In this document: positions 53,572-61,674 of the stretch, one piece after another | Layout: each line of letters starts with the position of its first letter | How positions within the stretch are numbered: the stretch's first letter is position 1 | DNA from: SG8-30 sp963695085 | GTDB taxonomy: Bacteria > Pseudomonadota > Gammaproteobacteria > Steroidobacterales > Steroidobacteraceae | Direction of reading: 5' to 3' | DNA: 64,000 nt | Assembly: GCA_963695085.1 (NCBI GenBank) | Contig: CAVOFV010000003.1 | Coordinates: 372,001-436,000, forward strand | The notes under the pieces: generated by a model | Databases searched by the model: none | The model's input: only the letters and a program-made list of their open reading frames with translations | Told to the model about the DNA's origin: nothing | Position numbers and translations under genes: made by a program

Positions 53572-54975
53572 ATGCCCAAGCTCTACTTTGCGGCCCTGAC
53601 TCGCAACAAGACCAGCCTGGTCGGCAGCGCGTTGCTGCTGGGCGCGCTGATGATCATGTTCTCGCTGATCACCATCCAGATCATCGGGCTGCGTGGCGGT
53701 GCGTATCTGGGCATCATCACCTTCCTCCTCATGCCGATGATCGCGGCCATCGGCCTGGTCATGATCCTGATCGGCATCCGGCGGGCACGGACCATCGGTC
53801 CGCTCAGCGATGCCGCAGCACGGCGTGCGCCGTACCCGGTTCTCGACTTCAACAGGGAGCGCACCCGCAAGGCGACGCTCGGCCTGATCGGCCTGACAAC
53901 CGTGAGTGCCGTGCTGCTCGCCGCGGCAACGTTCAAGGGCGTGGACGTCATGGACTCCACCGAGTTCTGCGGCACGACCTGCCACACCGTCATGCAGCCC
54001 GAGGCCACGGCGCACCAGCGCTCGCCCCACGCGCGGGTCGCGTGCGCGGACTGCCACATCGGCCCCGGCGCCGGCTGGTTCGTGAAATCCAAACTGTCCG
54101 GCGCCTGGCAGGTCATCGCCGTCACGCTCAAGCTCTACCCGACGCCCATCAAGACGCCAATCGAGAACCTGCGGCCGTCGCGCGAGACCTGCGAGCAGTG
54201 CCACTGGCCGACGACCTTTTTCGGCGACCTGCTCAAGGTCAAGTCCGTCTACACGGACGACGAGCCGAATACGGAACTGAAGACAGCGGTGCTGCTGCGG
54301 GTCGGCGGGCTGGCCGGGCGCAAGTCTTCCGGCATTCACTGGCACGTGAACCCCGACGTGACGATCCGCTACCGCGCGAGCGAAGACCGCCAGAGCATCT
54401 ACGACGTCGAACTGACGCGGCCGGACGGCACCATAGACGTCTTCAAGACGGACGAAGCACCCGAGGAGCTCGGGCCATGGCGCACCATGGACTGCATCGA
54501 CTGCCACAACCGGCCGACCCATCGTTACAGCATGCCGATGGACGAGGTCGACAACGCCATGGCGAACGGCTACATGGACAAGAGCCTGCCGTACATGAAG
54601 CGCGAGTCCATGCGGGTGCTGCAGACCGAGTACAAGGATCACGCCGAGGCGACCGAGACGATCGGCCGTGAGATCCGCGGCTTCTACGCCGAGAACTACC
54701 CCGACATCGCCAGCTCGCAGGTCGAGGGCATCGACAAGTCGATCAAGGAACTCGTGGTCATCTACACGTCGAACGTGTTCCCGAAGATGAAGGTCACGTG
54801 GGGGACCTATCCCGACAACAGCGGGCACTTCGACTCGCCGGGTTGCTGGCGTTGCCACGACCGCAAGCACAAGACGGACGACGGCAAGAAGATCACGCGT
54901 GATTGTGGGGTGTGCCACACGATCCTGGCGCAGGAAGAGCAGGACCCGGAGATCCTCCGGACACTGAATCCCTGA
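53572..54975 (+). CDS. NapC/NirT-type membrane cytochrome with six heme motifs
   Basis: A protein of 467 residues with three N-terminal transmembrane helices (about 15-38, 46-69 and 101-120) and a periplasmic cytochrome domain. Heme motifs: one CX3CH (C133-H138, FCGTTCHTVM), then CADCH (158-162), CEQCH, CIDCH, CWRCH and CGVCH. The domain with TVMQPE after the first heme is typical of the NapC/NirT family, which takes electrons from quinol. Three helices instead of one, and this heme number, resemble ImcH of Geobacter. An AAGGA Shine-Dalgarno precedes the ATG. It should deliver electrons from quinol to periplasmic carriers. Confidence 0.88.
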   Translation: MPKLYFAALTRNKTSLVGSALLLGALMIMFSLITIQIIGLRGGAYLGIITFLLMPMIAAIGLVMILIGIRRARTIGPLSDAAARRAPYPVLDFNRERTRKATLGLIGLTTVSAVLLAAATFKGVDVMDSTEFCGTTCHTVMQPEATAHQRSPHARVACADCHIGPGAGWFVKSKLSGAWQVIAVTLKLYPTPIKTPIENLRPSRETCEQCHWPTTFFGDLLKVKSVYTDDEPNTELKTAVLLRVGGLAGRKSSGIHWHVNPDVTIRYRASEDRQSIYDVELTRPDGTIDVFKTDEAPEELGPWRTMDCIDCHNRPTHRYSMPMDEVDNAMANGYMDKSLPYMKRESMRVLQTEYKDHAEATETIGREIRGFYAENYPDIASSQVEGIDKSIKELVVIYTSNVFPKMKVTWGTYPDNSGHFDSPGCWRCHDRKHKTDDGKKITRDCGVCHTILAQEEQDPEILRTLNP

Positions 54976-55063
54976 GCGCGGCCCGCGCCGGCAGGTTTCA
55001 TGAGCCCGGTGGTCGCCGCTACCAGCCGGCGATGACCAGGCAGCACAACAGGAGCCCTTAGCG

Positions 55064-55645
55064 ATGAACAGAAAGACGAGGTTGGCGGGGATGTTGCTCC
55101 TGACGGCGGCACTGGGACTGGCCGCGGGGGCCAGCGTGGCCAGCAGCCACTTGCTGGTTTACAAGTGCACGGTCTGCCATGGCGCGGACGGCATCAGCAC
55201 GGACACGACCTACCCGACCATTGCGGGCCTGCCGGCCCCGTTGCAGATGGATGCGCTGAATGGCTACCGCCGCGGCACACGCGACTGCGGCCCGGTGCCG
55301 CGCATGTGCAAGGTGGCGCAGAACCTGACCGACGATGAGGTCCGGCAGCTGGCCGAGCACTTTGCGGCCCTCCCTTTCAAGGCCGCCGAACAGCCGTTCG
55401 ATGCGTCGCTCGCGGCCCGCGGCAAGCTGCTGCACGAGGACTACTGTGAGGTTTGCCATGGCGACAGCCCGGCACACGCGGCGAAGGGTATCCTGCACGG
55501 CCAGTGGACCGGCTACCTGCGATATTCGCTGACGCAGTACCGCACGGGCCACCGCAAGCAGCCGCCCAGCATGCGCAGGCAGACCGAGAGACTCAGCGAC
55601 GCGGACATCGACGCGTTGGTCAACTACTACGCCAGCTATCGCTGA
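55064..55645 (+). CDS. Diheme c4-like cytochrome, copy 1
   Basis: A protein of 193 residues with a signal peptide (MNRKTRLAGMLLLTAALGLAAG, cleaved near residue 28) and two CXXCH motifs: CTVCH (35-39) and CEVCH (around 134). This is the two-domain cytochrome c4/c553 layout of soluble periplasmic electron carriers. Its C terminus (IDALVNYYASYR) and the ILHGQW phrase are nearly the same as in the next gene, so they are tandem duplicates. It may accept electrons from the neighbouring membrane cytochromes. Confidence 0.9.
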   Translation: MNRKTRLAGMLLLTAALGLAAGASVASSHLLVYKCTVCHGADGISTDTTYPTIAGLPAPLQMDALNGYRRGTRDCGPVPRMCKVAQNLTDDEVRQLAEHFAALPFKAAEQPFDASLAARGKLLHEDYCEVCHGDSPAHAAKGILHGQWTGYLRYSLTQYRTGHRKQPPSMRRQTERLSDADIDALVNYYASYR

Positions 55646-55895
55646 AGATGCGGCGGCGGGCCGGAAATCACGGGATTCCTATGACACGCCCGGCCCGTTC
55701 GTGCATGATTGAGTCAGCCCGTCTGGGCAGCGGGAAGGGGTTGGTGACGGCATCGACCGGAGCGCGCGGCGCCATGGACCATCGCCACCCCAGCATCCCG
55801 CTCGCGGTTCGGCCGGGGGGACGAAACGACCACACCGGACGCCCGGTCCCGGTCGGTTGATTCAAGAACCGACTCAGAAACAGGAGCTTACTTGC
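55646..55895. other. Gap between the two diheme cytochrome genes
   Basis: Two hundred and fifty bases without a supported gene. The Shine-Dalgarno AGGAGC around 55881-55886 belongs to the next cytochrome. A promoter may lie here, but no hexamer pair is convincing. Confidence 0.35.
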
Positions 55896-55929
55896 ATGAC
55901 TGACAGAATCTCCGTGCGCGATTGCGGTC

Positions 55930-56481
55930 GTGACCGCGATCGTGCTGAGCATTGCCTGGGGGGTGACCGACGCCCAGGCCCAGGACATGAGCAAGATGTG
56001 CGCCGGCTGCCACGGCGCAGAAGGCCTCAGCAAGGACGCCAAGGCACCCAATATCGCGGGCCAGGATGCGGAGCTGCAGGAAGACCTGTTGCGCGCCTAC
56101 CGCGACGGCAGCAGCAAGTGCGGCGCCGCGCAGGCCATGATGTGCAAGGTGTCGGCCAAGCTCACCAACGAGCAGATTGAGCAACTCTCGCACCTTTACG
56201 GCGACAAGCCCTTCAAGGCTGCGGACCAGAAGTTCGACGCGGCGCTGGCCGCCACCGGCAAGGGCCTGCACGACAAGAACTGCAAGGGCTGCCACGGGAC
56301 GGGCCCGAAGGACGCGCAGGCGACGATCCTGCATGGCCAGTGGGCCGACTACCTGCGCTATGCCATCGCGCAGTATGCGGCCGGCCAGCGCAAGCAGGAC
56401 CCGATGATGAAGGCCAAGCTTGACAAACTGTCGCCCGCGGACGTTGACGCGCTGGTCAACTACTACGCCAGCTACCGCTGA
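55930..56481 (+). CDS. Diheme c4-like cytochrome, copy 2, with apparent frameshift near the start
   Basis: The clean frame gives 183 residues from GTG at 55930, with hemes CAGCH (about 24-28) and CKGCH. The natural start is probably ATG at 55896, which has AGGAGC eight bases upstream and reads MTDRISVR, then goes out of frame. Removing one G near 55920 would join it to IAVVTAIVLSIAWGV and give a perfect signal peptide. So either a real mutation, a sequencing error or initiation at 55930 explains the data; the last would leave a signal peptide without positive charges. The mature protein is intact and parallels copy 1. Confidence 0.8.
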   Translation: MTAIVLSIAWGVTDAQAQDMSKMCAGCHGAEGLSKDAKAPNIAGQDAELQEDLLRAYRDGSSKCGAAQAMMCKVSAKLTNEQIEQLSHLYGDKPFKAADQKFDAALAATGKGLHDKNCKGCHGTGPKDAQATILHGQWADYLRYAIAQYAAGQRKQDPMMKAKLDKLSPADVDALVNYYASYR

Positions 56482-56514
56482 CCGCGGCCTACGCTTGGGG
56501 AGGGCGCCGGGCGG

Positions 56515-57177
56515 ATGAGCACGACGTACGTCAATGAAAGCGGCCGCCGCCGGGCGGCCGCTGTCGTCGCCTCGATGGCCGCGTTGCTGACCGCTTTCGC
56601 AACGCCTGCCGCGTCGCAGGACACGGCCGGCGCCAGCAAGCCCAGGCTGATGTTCCCGGGCTACCCGGACGCCCCGGTCTTCACCGTGAAGCCGCGCCGG
56701 GACGAGGAACTGTTCTTCTATCCCTGCTCGCAGTGCCACCAGTTCATGGACCCGAACGACGAGGTGCGCGAACTGTCCGCGCCGCACGACATTCAGCTTG
56801 ACCACGGCAAGAACCGCTTCTGGTGCGTGCAGTGTCACTCGCTGACGCAGCGCGATTCGCTGCAGACGCTGCTGGGCGAGCCGGTCGAATTCGACGAGGC
56901 CTATATCGTCTGCGGCGGCTGCCATGCCAACCGCCAGAAAGACTGGTACTTCGGCGCGCATGGCAAGCGCATCAGCAACTGGAAGGACGACCGCGAGTTG
57001 TACAACTGCACGCACTGCCACGATCCCCACTCGCCCAGCATCAAGCCGCGGCCGCCTGTTGCGTTCCCGCCGGTGCGGGCCGGGCTGGAATACCAGTCCG
57101 GGCACGTTCACGTGCCGCCGCAGGTGTGGGAGAAGGTCGACTCCGGCGCCAGGAAGGAGCTGCCCGGTGAGCACTGA
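56515..57177 (+). CDS. Tetraheme periplasmic cytochrome c
   Basis: A protein of 220 residues with a signal peptide (about 12-35, cleaved near PAASQD) and four CXXCH motifs: CSQCH, CVQCH, CGGCH and CTHCH. Histidines between them (APHDIQLDHGKN, FGAHGKRIS) could be distal ligands. It overlaps the ferredoxin gene by 11 bases and so belongs to a cytochrome-ferredoxin-NrfD module, the pattern of Cbc-, Hmc- and Qrc-type complexes. It should pass electrons between the membrane subunit and periplasmic partners. Confidence 0.9.
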   Translation: MSTTYVNESGRRRAAAVVASMAALLTAFATPAASQDTAGASKPRLMFPGYPDAPVFTVKPRRDEELFFYPCSQCHQFMDPNDEVRELSAPHDIQLDHGKNRFWCVQCHSLTQRDSLQTLLGEPVEFDEAYIVCGGCHANRQKDWYFGAHGKRISNWKDDRELYNCTHCHDPHSPSIKPRPPVAFPPVRAGLEYQSGHVHVPPQVWEKVDSGARKELPGEH

Positions 57178-58108
57178 CGACGATCGCCACGAGAAGAAGC
57201 GCTTCGAAGAGGCCCGGCGTCGCTTCCTGAAGGGCGCAGGCATCGGCGCGGCGGCCACCGCGGCCGCGGCCACCCTGCCCGCGCCGGCCTGGGGCGGCCA
57301 GACGCTGGGCGACGCGTTCGGCGGCTTCTTCCAGAAGCACTACAAGCGCATGAATCCCGATGAGATCGCTGCGGCGCTGGGGCGGATCGAGCGGCGCGCC
57401 AAGGAACGCTACGGCGTGGAGATCAGCTGCGACAACGCGCCGCCGCTGGAAGGCGTCGTGTTCGGCTACGCGCTCAACCTCTCCCGTTGCAAGGGCTACC
57501 GCGAGTGCGTGGCCGGCTGCATCAAGGAAAACAACCAGGGCCGCGACTCCCAGGTCCAGTACATCCGCGTACTGCAGATGGACAAGGGAGACATGAACCT
57601 CGAGCACTCGGAGCATTACTACAACCCGGCCGAAGTGCCGGTGCCGGGCAAGTTCTACCTGCCCGTGCAGTGCATGCAGTGCGATGACCCGCCCTGCGTC
57701 AAGGCCTGCCCGGTCAAGGCCACCTGGATGGAGCCCGACGGCGTGATCGTCGTCGATTACGACTGGTGCATCGGCTGCCGCTACTGCATGGCGGCCTGCC
57801 CTTACTGGGCCCGGCACTTCAACTGGACGACGCCGCAGATTCCCGCGGAAGAGCTCAATCCCGATACGCACTACCTCGGCAACCGGCCGCGCCCACTCGG
57901 CGTGGTTGAGAAATGCCACTTTTGCCTGCAGCGCACCCGCAAGGGCCGGCAGCCTGCCTGCGAGGAGGCTTGCCCGACCGGCGCCAGGGTATTCGGCAAC
58001 CTGCTGGACCCGAACAGCGAGATCCGCTACATCCTGGCGAACAAGACCGTGTTCCGGCTCAAGGAAGAGCTGGGGACGGAACCCAAGTTCTGGTACTACA
58101 CGGACTAA
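57167..58108 (+). CDS. Tat-exported four-cluster ferredoxin subunit
   Basis: A protein of 313 residues with a twin-arginine signal (RRRFLKGAGIGAA, about 17-29) and the ferredoxin fold of PsrB/HybA/QrcC-type subunits. Cysteine motifs: RCKGYRECVAGC (C108, C114, C118), QCMQCDDPPCVKACP, WCIGCRYCMAACP and KCHFCLQR with PACEEACPTGA. The first motif has tyrosine (Y111) where the usual CxxCxxCxxxC has its second cysteine, so one cluster may be a [3Fe-4S] or altered. GTG at 57167 has AGGAAGGAG upstream and overlaps the tetraheme gene. It links cytochrome and membrane subunits. Confidence 0.92.
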   Translation: MSTDDDRHEKKRFEEARRRFLKGAGIGAAATAAAATLPAPAWGGQTLGDAFGGFFQKHYKRMNPDEIAAALGRIERRAKERYGVEISCDNAPPLEGVVFGYALNLSRCKGYRECVAGCIKENNQGRDSQVQYIRVLQMDKGDMNLEHSEHYYNPAEVPVPGKFYLPVQCMQCDDPPCVKACPVKATWMEPDGVIVVDYDWCIGCRYCMAACPYWARHFNWTTPQIPAEELNPDTHYLGNRPRPLGVVEKCHFCLQRTRKGRQPACEEACPTGARVFGNLLDPNSEIRYILANKTVFRLKEELGTEPKFWYYTD

Positions 58109-59358
58109 TGACGATCATGACGCTGCTGCGCTTCGTGTCGGATGCCTTCCGGGAGATGTTCCGCGGACCGCAGCGGTACTGGGGCTGGCTCGGCCTGCTC
58201 GCCGTGATCGTCGCGATCGGAGGATTCCAGTACGCGCGGCAGGCGCAGGAGGGCCTGGTCGTCACCGGCATGAGTGACCAGGTGTCCTGGGGGTTCTACA
58301 TCGCGAATTTCGCCTTCCTGGTCGGCATTGCCGCCGCGGCCGTGCTGCTGGTCATTCCGGCCTACCTGTTCGACCGCAAGGACGTCAAGGAGGTCGTGCT
58401 GATCGGCGAGGGAATGGCGGTCGCGGCCGTCGTGATGGCGATGGCCTTCGTGACCGTGGATCTCGGCCGCCCGGACCGGCTTTGGCACCTGCTGCCGGGC
58501 ATCGGCGAGTTCAACTGGCCGCTGTCGCTGCTGGCCTGGGACATCGTCGTCCTGAGCGGCTACCTGCTGCTGAACCTGGCCATCCCGTTCTACATTCTCT
58601 ACGCCAGGTACCGCGGCAAGGAGCCCAATTTCCGCGCCTACTTCCCGTTCGTCGTGCTCGCCATGTTCTGGGCGATCTCGATCCACACCGTGACCGCGTT
58701 CCTGTTCTCCGCAAACCCCGCGCGGCCGTTCTGGCACACCGCATTGCTCGGCCCGCGGTTCATCGCGTCGGCCTTCGCTTCCGGGCCGGCGCTGATCATC
58801 CTGACGCTGCAGGCGGTGCGGAAGTTCACCGACTACCCGGTCAGCCAGAGCGTCATCGACCTGCTGGCGCTGATCATGACCTTCGCCCTGCAGATCAGCC
58901 TGTTCTTCGTCGGCGCCGAACTGTTCACGGATTTCTACAACGAAGGCGCGCACGCCGCATCGATGCACTACCTGTTCCTGGGCATCGGCGACTTCGGTGC
59001 GCTGCGTCCGTGGATCTGGTCGGCGCTCGCCATGAACCTGGTCGCGGTCACCATCCTGATGATCAATCCGCTCAGGCGGCACGTCACGACGCTGAATATC
59101 GCATGCGTGCTGACGTTCATCGGCATCTGGATCGAGAAGGGAATGGGGCTCGTGATCCCGGGCTTCATTCCCACGCCGCTCGGCGAGATCTTCGAATACA
59201 CGCCGACCGTGCCCGAACTGCTGATCACGGCCGGCGTGTGGGCCCTCGGCCTGCTGGTGTTCACGCTGATCACCAAGGCGGTGATCGCGATCCAGAGCGG
59301 CAAGATCAGCCTGCACCGGCAGCCCGGCCCGGCCCAGGTCGGCGACTTCATCCGCTAG
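58108..59358 (+). CDS. NrfD/PsrC-family quinone-interacting membrane subunit
   Basis: A protein of 416 residues with ten hydrophobic helices, the HybB/QrcD/ActC-type layout of NrfD proteins. Residues such as GMSDQVSWGFYIANF and DLGRPDRLWHLLPG are typical. These subunits exchange electrons with quinones without binding hemes. The ATG shares one base with the stop of the ferredoxin gene (TAATG), so translation is coupled. Together the tetraheme, ferredoxin and NrfD proteins form a complete quinol:cytochrome module lacking a molybdopterin subunit. Confidence 0.94.
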   Translation: MTIMTLLRFVSDAFREMFRGPQRYWGWLGLLAVIVAIGGFQYARQAQEGLVVTGMSDQVSWGFYIANFAFLVGIAAAAVLLVIPAYLFDRKDVKEVVLIGEGMAVAAVVMAMAFVTVDLGRPDRLWHLLPGIGEFNWPLSLLAWDIVVLSGYLLLNLAIPFYILYARYRGKEPNFRAYFPFVVLAMFWAISIHTVTAFLFSANPARPFWHTALLGPRFIASAFASGPALIILTLQAVRKFTDYPVSQSVIDLLALIMTFALQISLFFVGAELFTDFYNEGAHAASMHYLFLGIGDFGALRPWIWSALAMNLVAVTILMINPLRRHVTTLNIACVLTFIGIWIEKGMGLVIPGFIPTPLGEIFEYTPTVPELLITAGVWALGLLVFTLITKAVIAIQSGKISLHRQPGPAQVGDFIR

Positions 59359-59394
59359 CGAAGGCCGCGGCCGCCGCGCAGCCGGGCGGCTGCG

Positions 59395-60192
59395 TCATTC
59401 CTTCTTGCGGGCTTCTTCCGCCCGCCTGCGGGCTTCGTCGAAGACGAGCTGCAGCCTCGCCAGGATCTCACTGGCTTCCGTCTCGGTCTGGTCCAGGTCG
59501 AACCGGTGCACGCGGTTGACGACGCCGTCGTAATCCGCATCGAGCGCGGCGATCGTGGCCCTGGACTCCCCGGGCCAACCCTGCGCCTCGAAGTGGACGG
59601 TGCTCCAGCCCAGGAACCCGCTGGCCACGTTGAGCTCGTGAAAGGCGCGCTCGGCCCGGTCGGCGATGTCCGGCAGGCCGGCCGGATTGCCGGGAGCGTG
59701 GCAGTTGCGGCAGGCATTCAGCACGATCTGCTTGTAGCTCGGACGGCTGCTCATGGCCGGGTGGCAGGTCGTGCAGGTGGGCGCGGGACGGTTACCCTGC
59801 AGCGCCGCGTAATGCTTGCTGCGGCGGAACTGGCCCAACTTGTCCGAGTGGCATCTCCCGCAGGTGGCTGGCTGGTTGCGGAAATACAGGCGACTGCCGG
59901 GATTCGATACGGGCAGGACCCCCTGGTGTGCGGCGTCCGCCTCGGCCGCCGCAGGATTGCCGCCGTGGCAACCCTGGCACTTCACGCCGGACTGCGCGTG
60001 CGTCGAGCCCGTCCACTGCTTGTAGTAGGCGTCGAGCCGCGGGTACTTCGCGAAGAAAGCCGTCGAGCTGTGGCAGCTGAGGCAGGAATTCGCGGCGCTC
60101 CAGGCCGGGCCCGGCATCAGCAGTGCGCAGGCGGCCAGCAGTCCGCTGGCCAGCAGGAACTTGCCAGGTCCGTCGGTCCTTCCAGCCGGCAT
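59395..60192 (-). CDS. Pentaheme cytochrome c
   Basis: A secreted protein of 265 residues with five CXXCH motifs: CLSCH, CQGCH, CGRCH, CTTCH and CRNCH. The signal peptide (KFLLASGLLAACALLMPGPAWSA) is cut near residue 31. After the hemes come a helical segment (RAERAFHELNVASGFLGW) and an acidic C-terminal tail. It is convergent with the NrfD gene, 36 bases apart, and probably exchanges electrons with the other cytochromes. ATG at 60192 is chosen; ATG at 60225 or 60291 is also possible. Confidence 0.85.
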   Translation of the reverse strand: MPAGRTDGPGKFLLASGLLAACALLMPGPAWSAANSCLSCHSSTAFFAKYPRLDAYYKQWTGSTHAQSGVKCQGCHGGNPAAAEADAAHQGVLPVSNPGSRLYFRNQPATCGRCHSDKLGQFRRSKHYAALQGNRPAPTCTTCHPAMSSRPSYKQIVLNACRNCHAPGNPAGLPDIADRAERAFHELNVASGFLGWSTVHFEAQGWPGESRATIAALDADYDGVVNRVHRFDLDQTETEASEILARLQLVFDEARRRAEEARKKE

Positions 60193-60446
60193 AGCAACGA
60201 CCCCTTGTCTCTTTCGAGACGGCATCCGATCCAGGTTCCGGCACCGGCGACGACGCGACACGCGCCGCAAGCGCGCCGGGATATTCGACATTTGAGCATA
60301 CGACAGCCCTTGCCATGACGCATGATCAAAGCCGCGTAGCGCTTATCATTCGCAATTCGAATGGCGGGCCCGGCATTTGCCGGTATCCGCCGCAGCACGC
60401 AGAATCGGCGCGCGCGCCGCGCCAGGACCGGCCAAGGAGCAACTTG

Positions 60447-61547
60447 ATGGCTTTGAAACGACCCCTGAAGTCACCCGGAACCGTCGTCATGCTGGAGCAC
60501 AGCTCGAAGGTGCTCAGAGGCAATCCGCTGGGCGACCCGCATGTCCGCAAGCTCGCGGTCTGGCTGCCGCCGCATTACGACGCGCCGGGCCGCCGGCGGC
60601 GCTTCCCGGTGTTATACGACCTGGTCGGCTTCACCGGCTCCGGGCAATCGCACCTCAACTGGAAGCCGTTCAGCGAGAACATGGCGGAACGCCTCGCGAG
60701 GCTGACGCACCAGCAGCAGATCGGCCCGATGATCGTCGTGTTCCCCGACTGCTTCACGCGGCTCGGCGGCAACCAGTACGTCAATTCGCCGGCCATCGGC
60801 CCGTATGCAGATTACCTGACGCGTGAACTCATCCCGCTGGTGGATCGCGAGTTCCGTACGCTTGCCTCGCGCGAGCACCGCGGCTGCTTCGGCAAGTCGT
60901 CGGGTGGGTATGGCGCGATGATCCACGGCATGAAGTACGCCCGGTACTGGGGCGCGATCGCGGACCACTCGGGCGACGCGCTGTTCGACGTCGTGTACCG
61001 CGGCGACTGGCCCAACACGCTCAACGAGCTGGCCAGATTCAGGAGACCGAAGCGGCGCGCGGGCGTGTATGACGTCAAGCGCCTTGCGCCCGGTTTCGCC
61101 CACGGGCTCGATGATGGCCGCATCAAGCGGTTCCTCGATGCGGTGTGGCACAAGCCCAAACTCTCCAGCGCTGAAGGCCACGCCATCATGAATGTCTGCA
61201 TGGCAGCGACCTACGATCCAGATCCGAAGGCGCCGCTGGGATTCCGCGTGCCGTTCAACCTGGAGACCGGCGAACTGCTCGAGGCGCGCTGGAAGCGCTG
61301 GCTGGCGAACGACCCGATTCACCTGGTCTCCCGCTATGCGAAGAACCTGAAGACGCTCAAGGCCATCTACATCGACTGCGGCTGGCGGGACCAGTATCAC
61401 CTGCAATACGGGTCCCGGATCCTGTCGCAGCGGCTGGCAGCGGCCGGTGTCCGGCACCGCTACGAGGAGTTCGACGACAATCACTCGGACATCGACTACC
61501 GGATGGACGTCAGCCTGCCGTTCCTGTACCGGGCGCTGAAGCCCTGA
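60447..61547 (+). CDS. Esterase-family alpha/beta-hydrolase
   Basis: A protein of 366 residues of the putative esterase (esterase D/feruloyl-esterase-like) family. The nucleophile elbow is GKSSGG, with S151 in the GxSxG position. A DCGWRDQY aspartate and a late DDNHSDIDYR histidine would complete the triad. No signal peptide is visible. It probably cleaves a carboxylic ester, but the natural substrate is unknown. AAGGAGC lies upstream of the ATG at 60447; the open frame upstream is a shadow. The next gene is 127 bases downstream. Confidence 0.82.
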   Translation: MALKRPLKSPGTVVMLEHSSKVLRGNPLGDPHVRKLAVWLPPHYDAPGRRRRFPVLYDLVGFTGSGQSHLNWKPFSENMAERLARLTHQQQIGPMIVVFPDCFTRLGGNQYVNSPAIGPYADYLTRELIPLVDREFRTLASREHRGCFGKSSGGYGAMIHGMKYARYWGAIADHSGDALFDVVYRGDWPNTLNELARFRRPKRRAGVYDVKRLAPGFAHGLDDGRIKRFLDAVWHKPKLSSAEGHAIMNVCMAATYDPDPKAPLGFRVPFNLETGELLEARWKRWLANDPIHLVSRYAKNLKTLKAIYIDCGWRDQYHLQYGSRILSQRLAAAGVRHRYEEFDDNHSDIDYRMDVSLPFLYRALKP

Positions 61548-61674
61548 CCGGACAATCCCTGATGGCGGCCCGCCCGACGGGGCCTGAATATGGCGTTTTC
61601 AACGATGCTCCCGCTCCCTGCGGCCACCGGTACGCGCTGCGTGGCACAGGATCCGGGACGACCGGAGGATTGAC

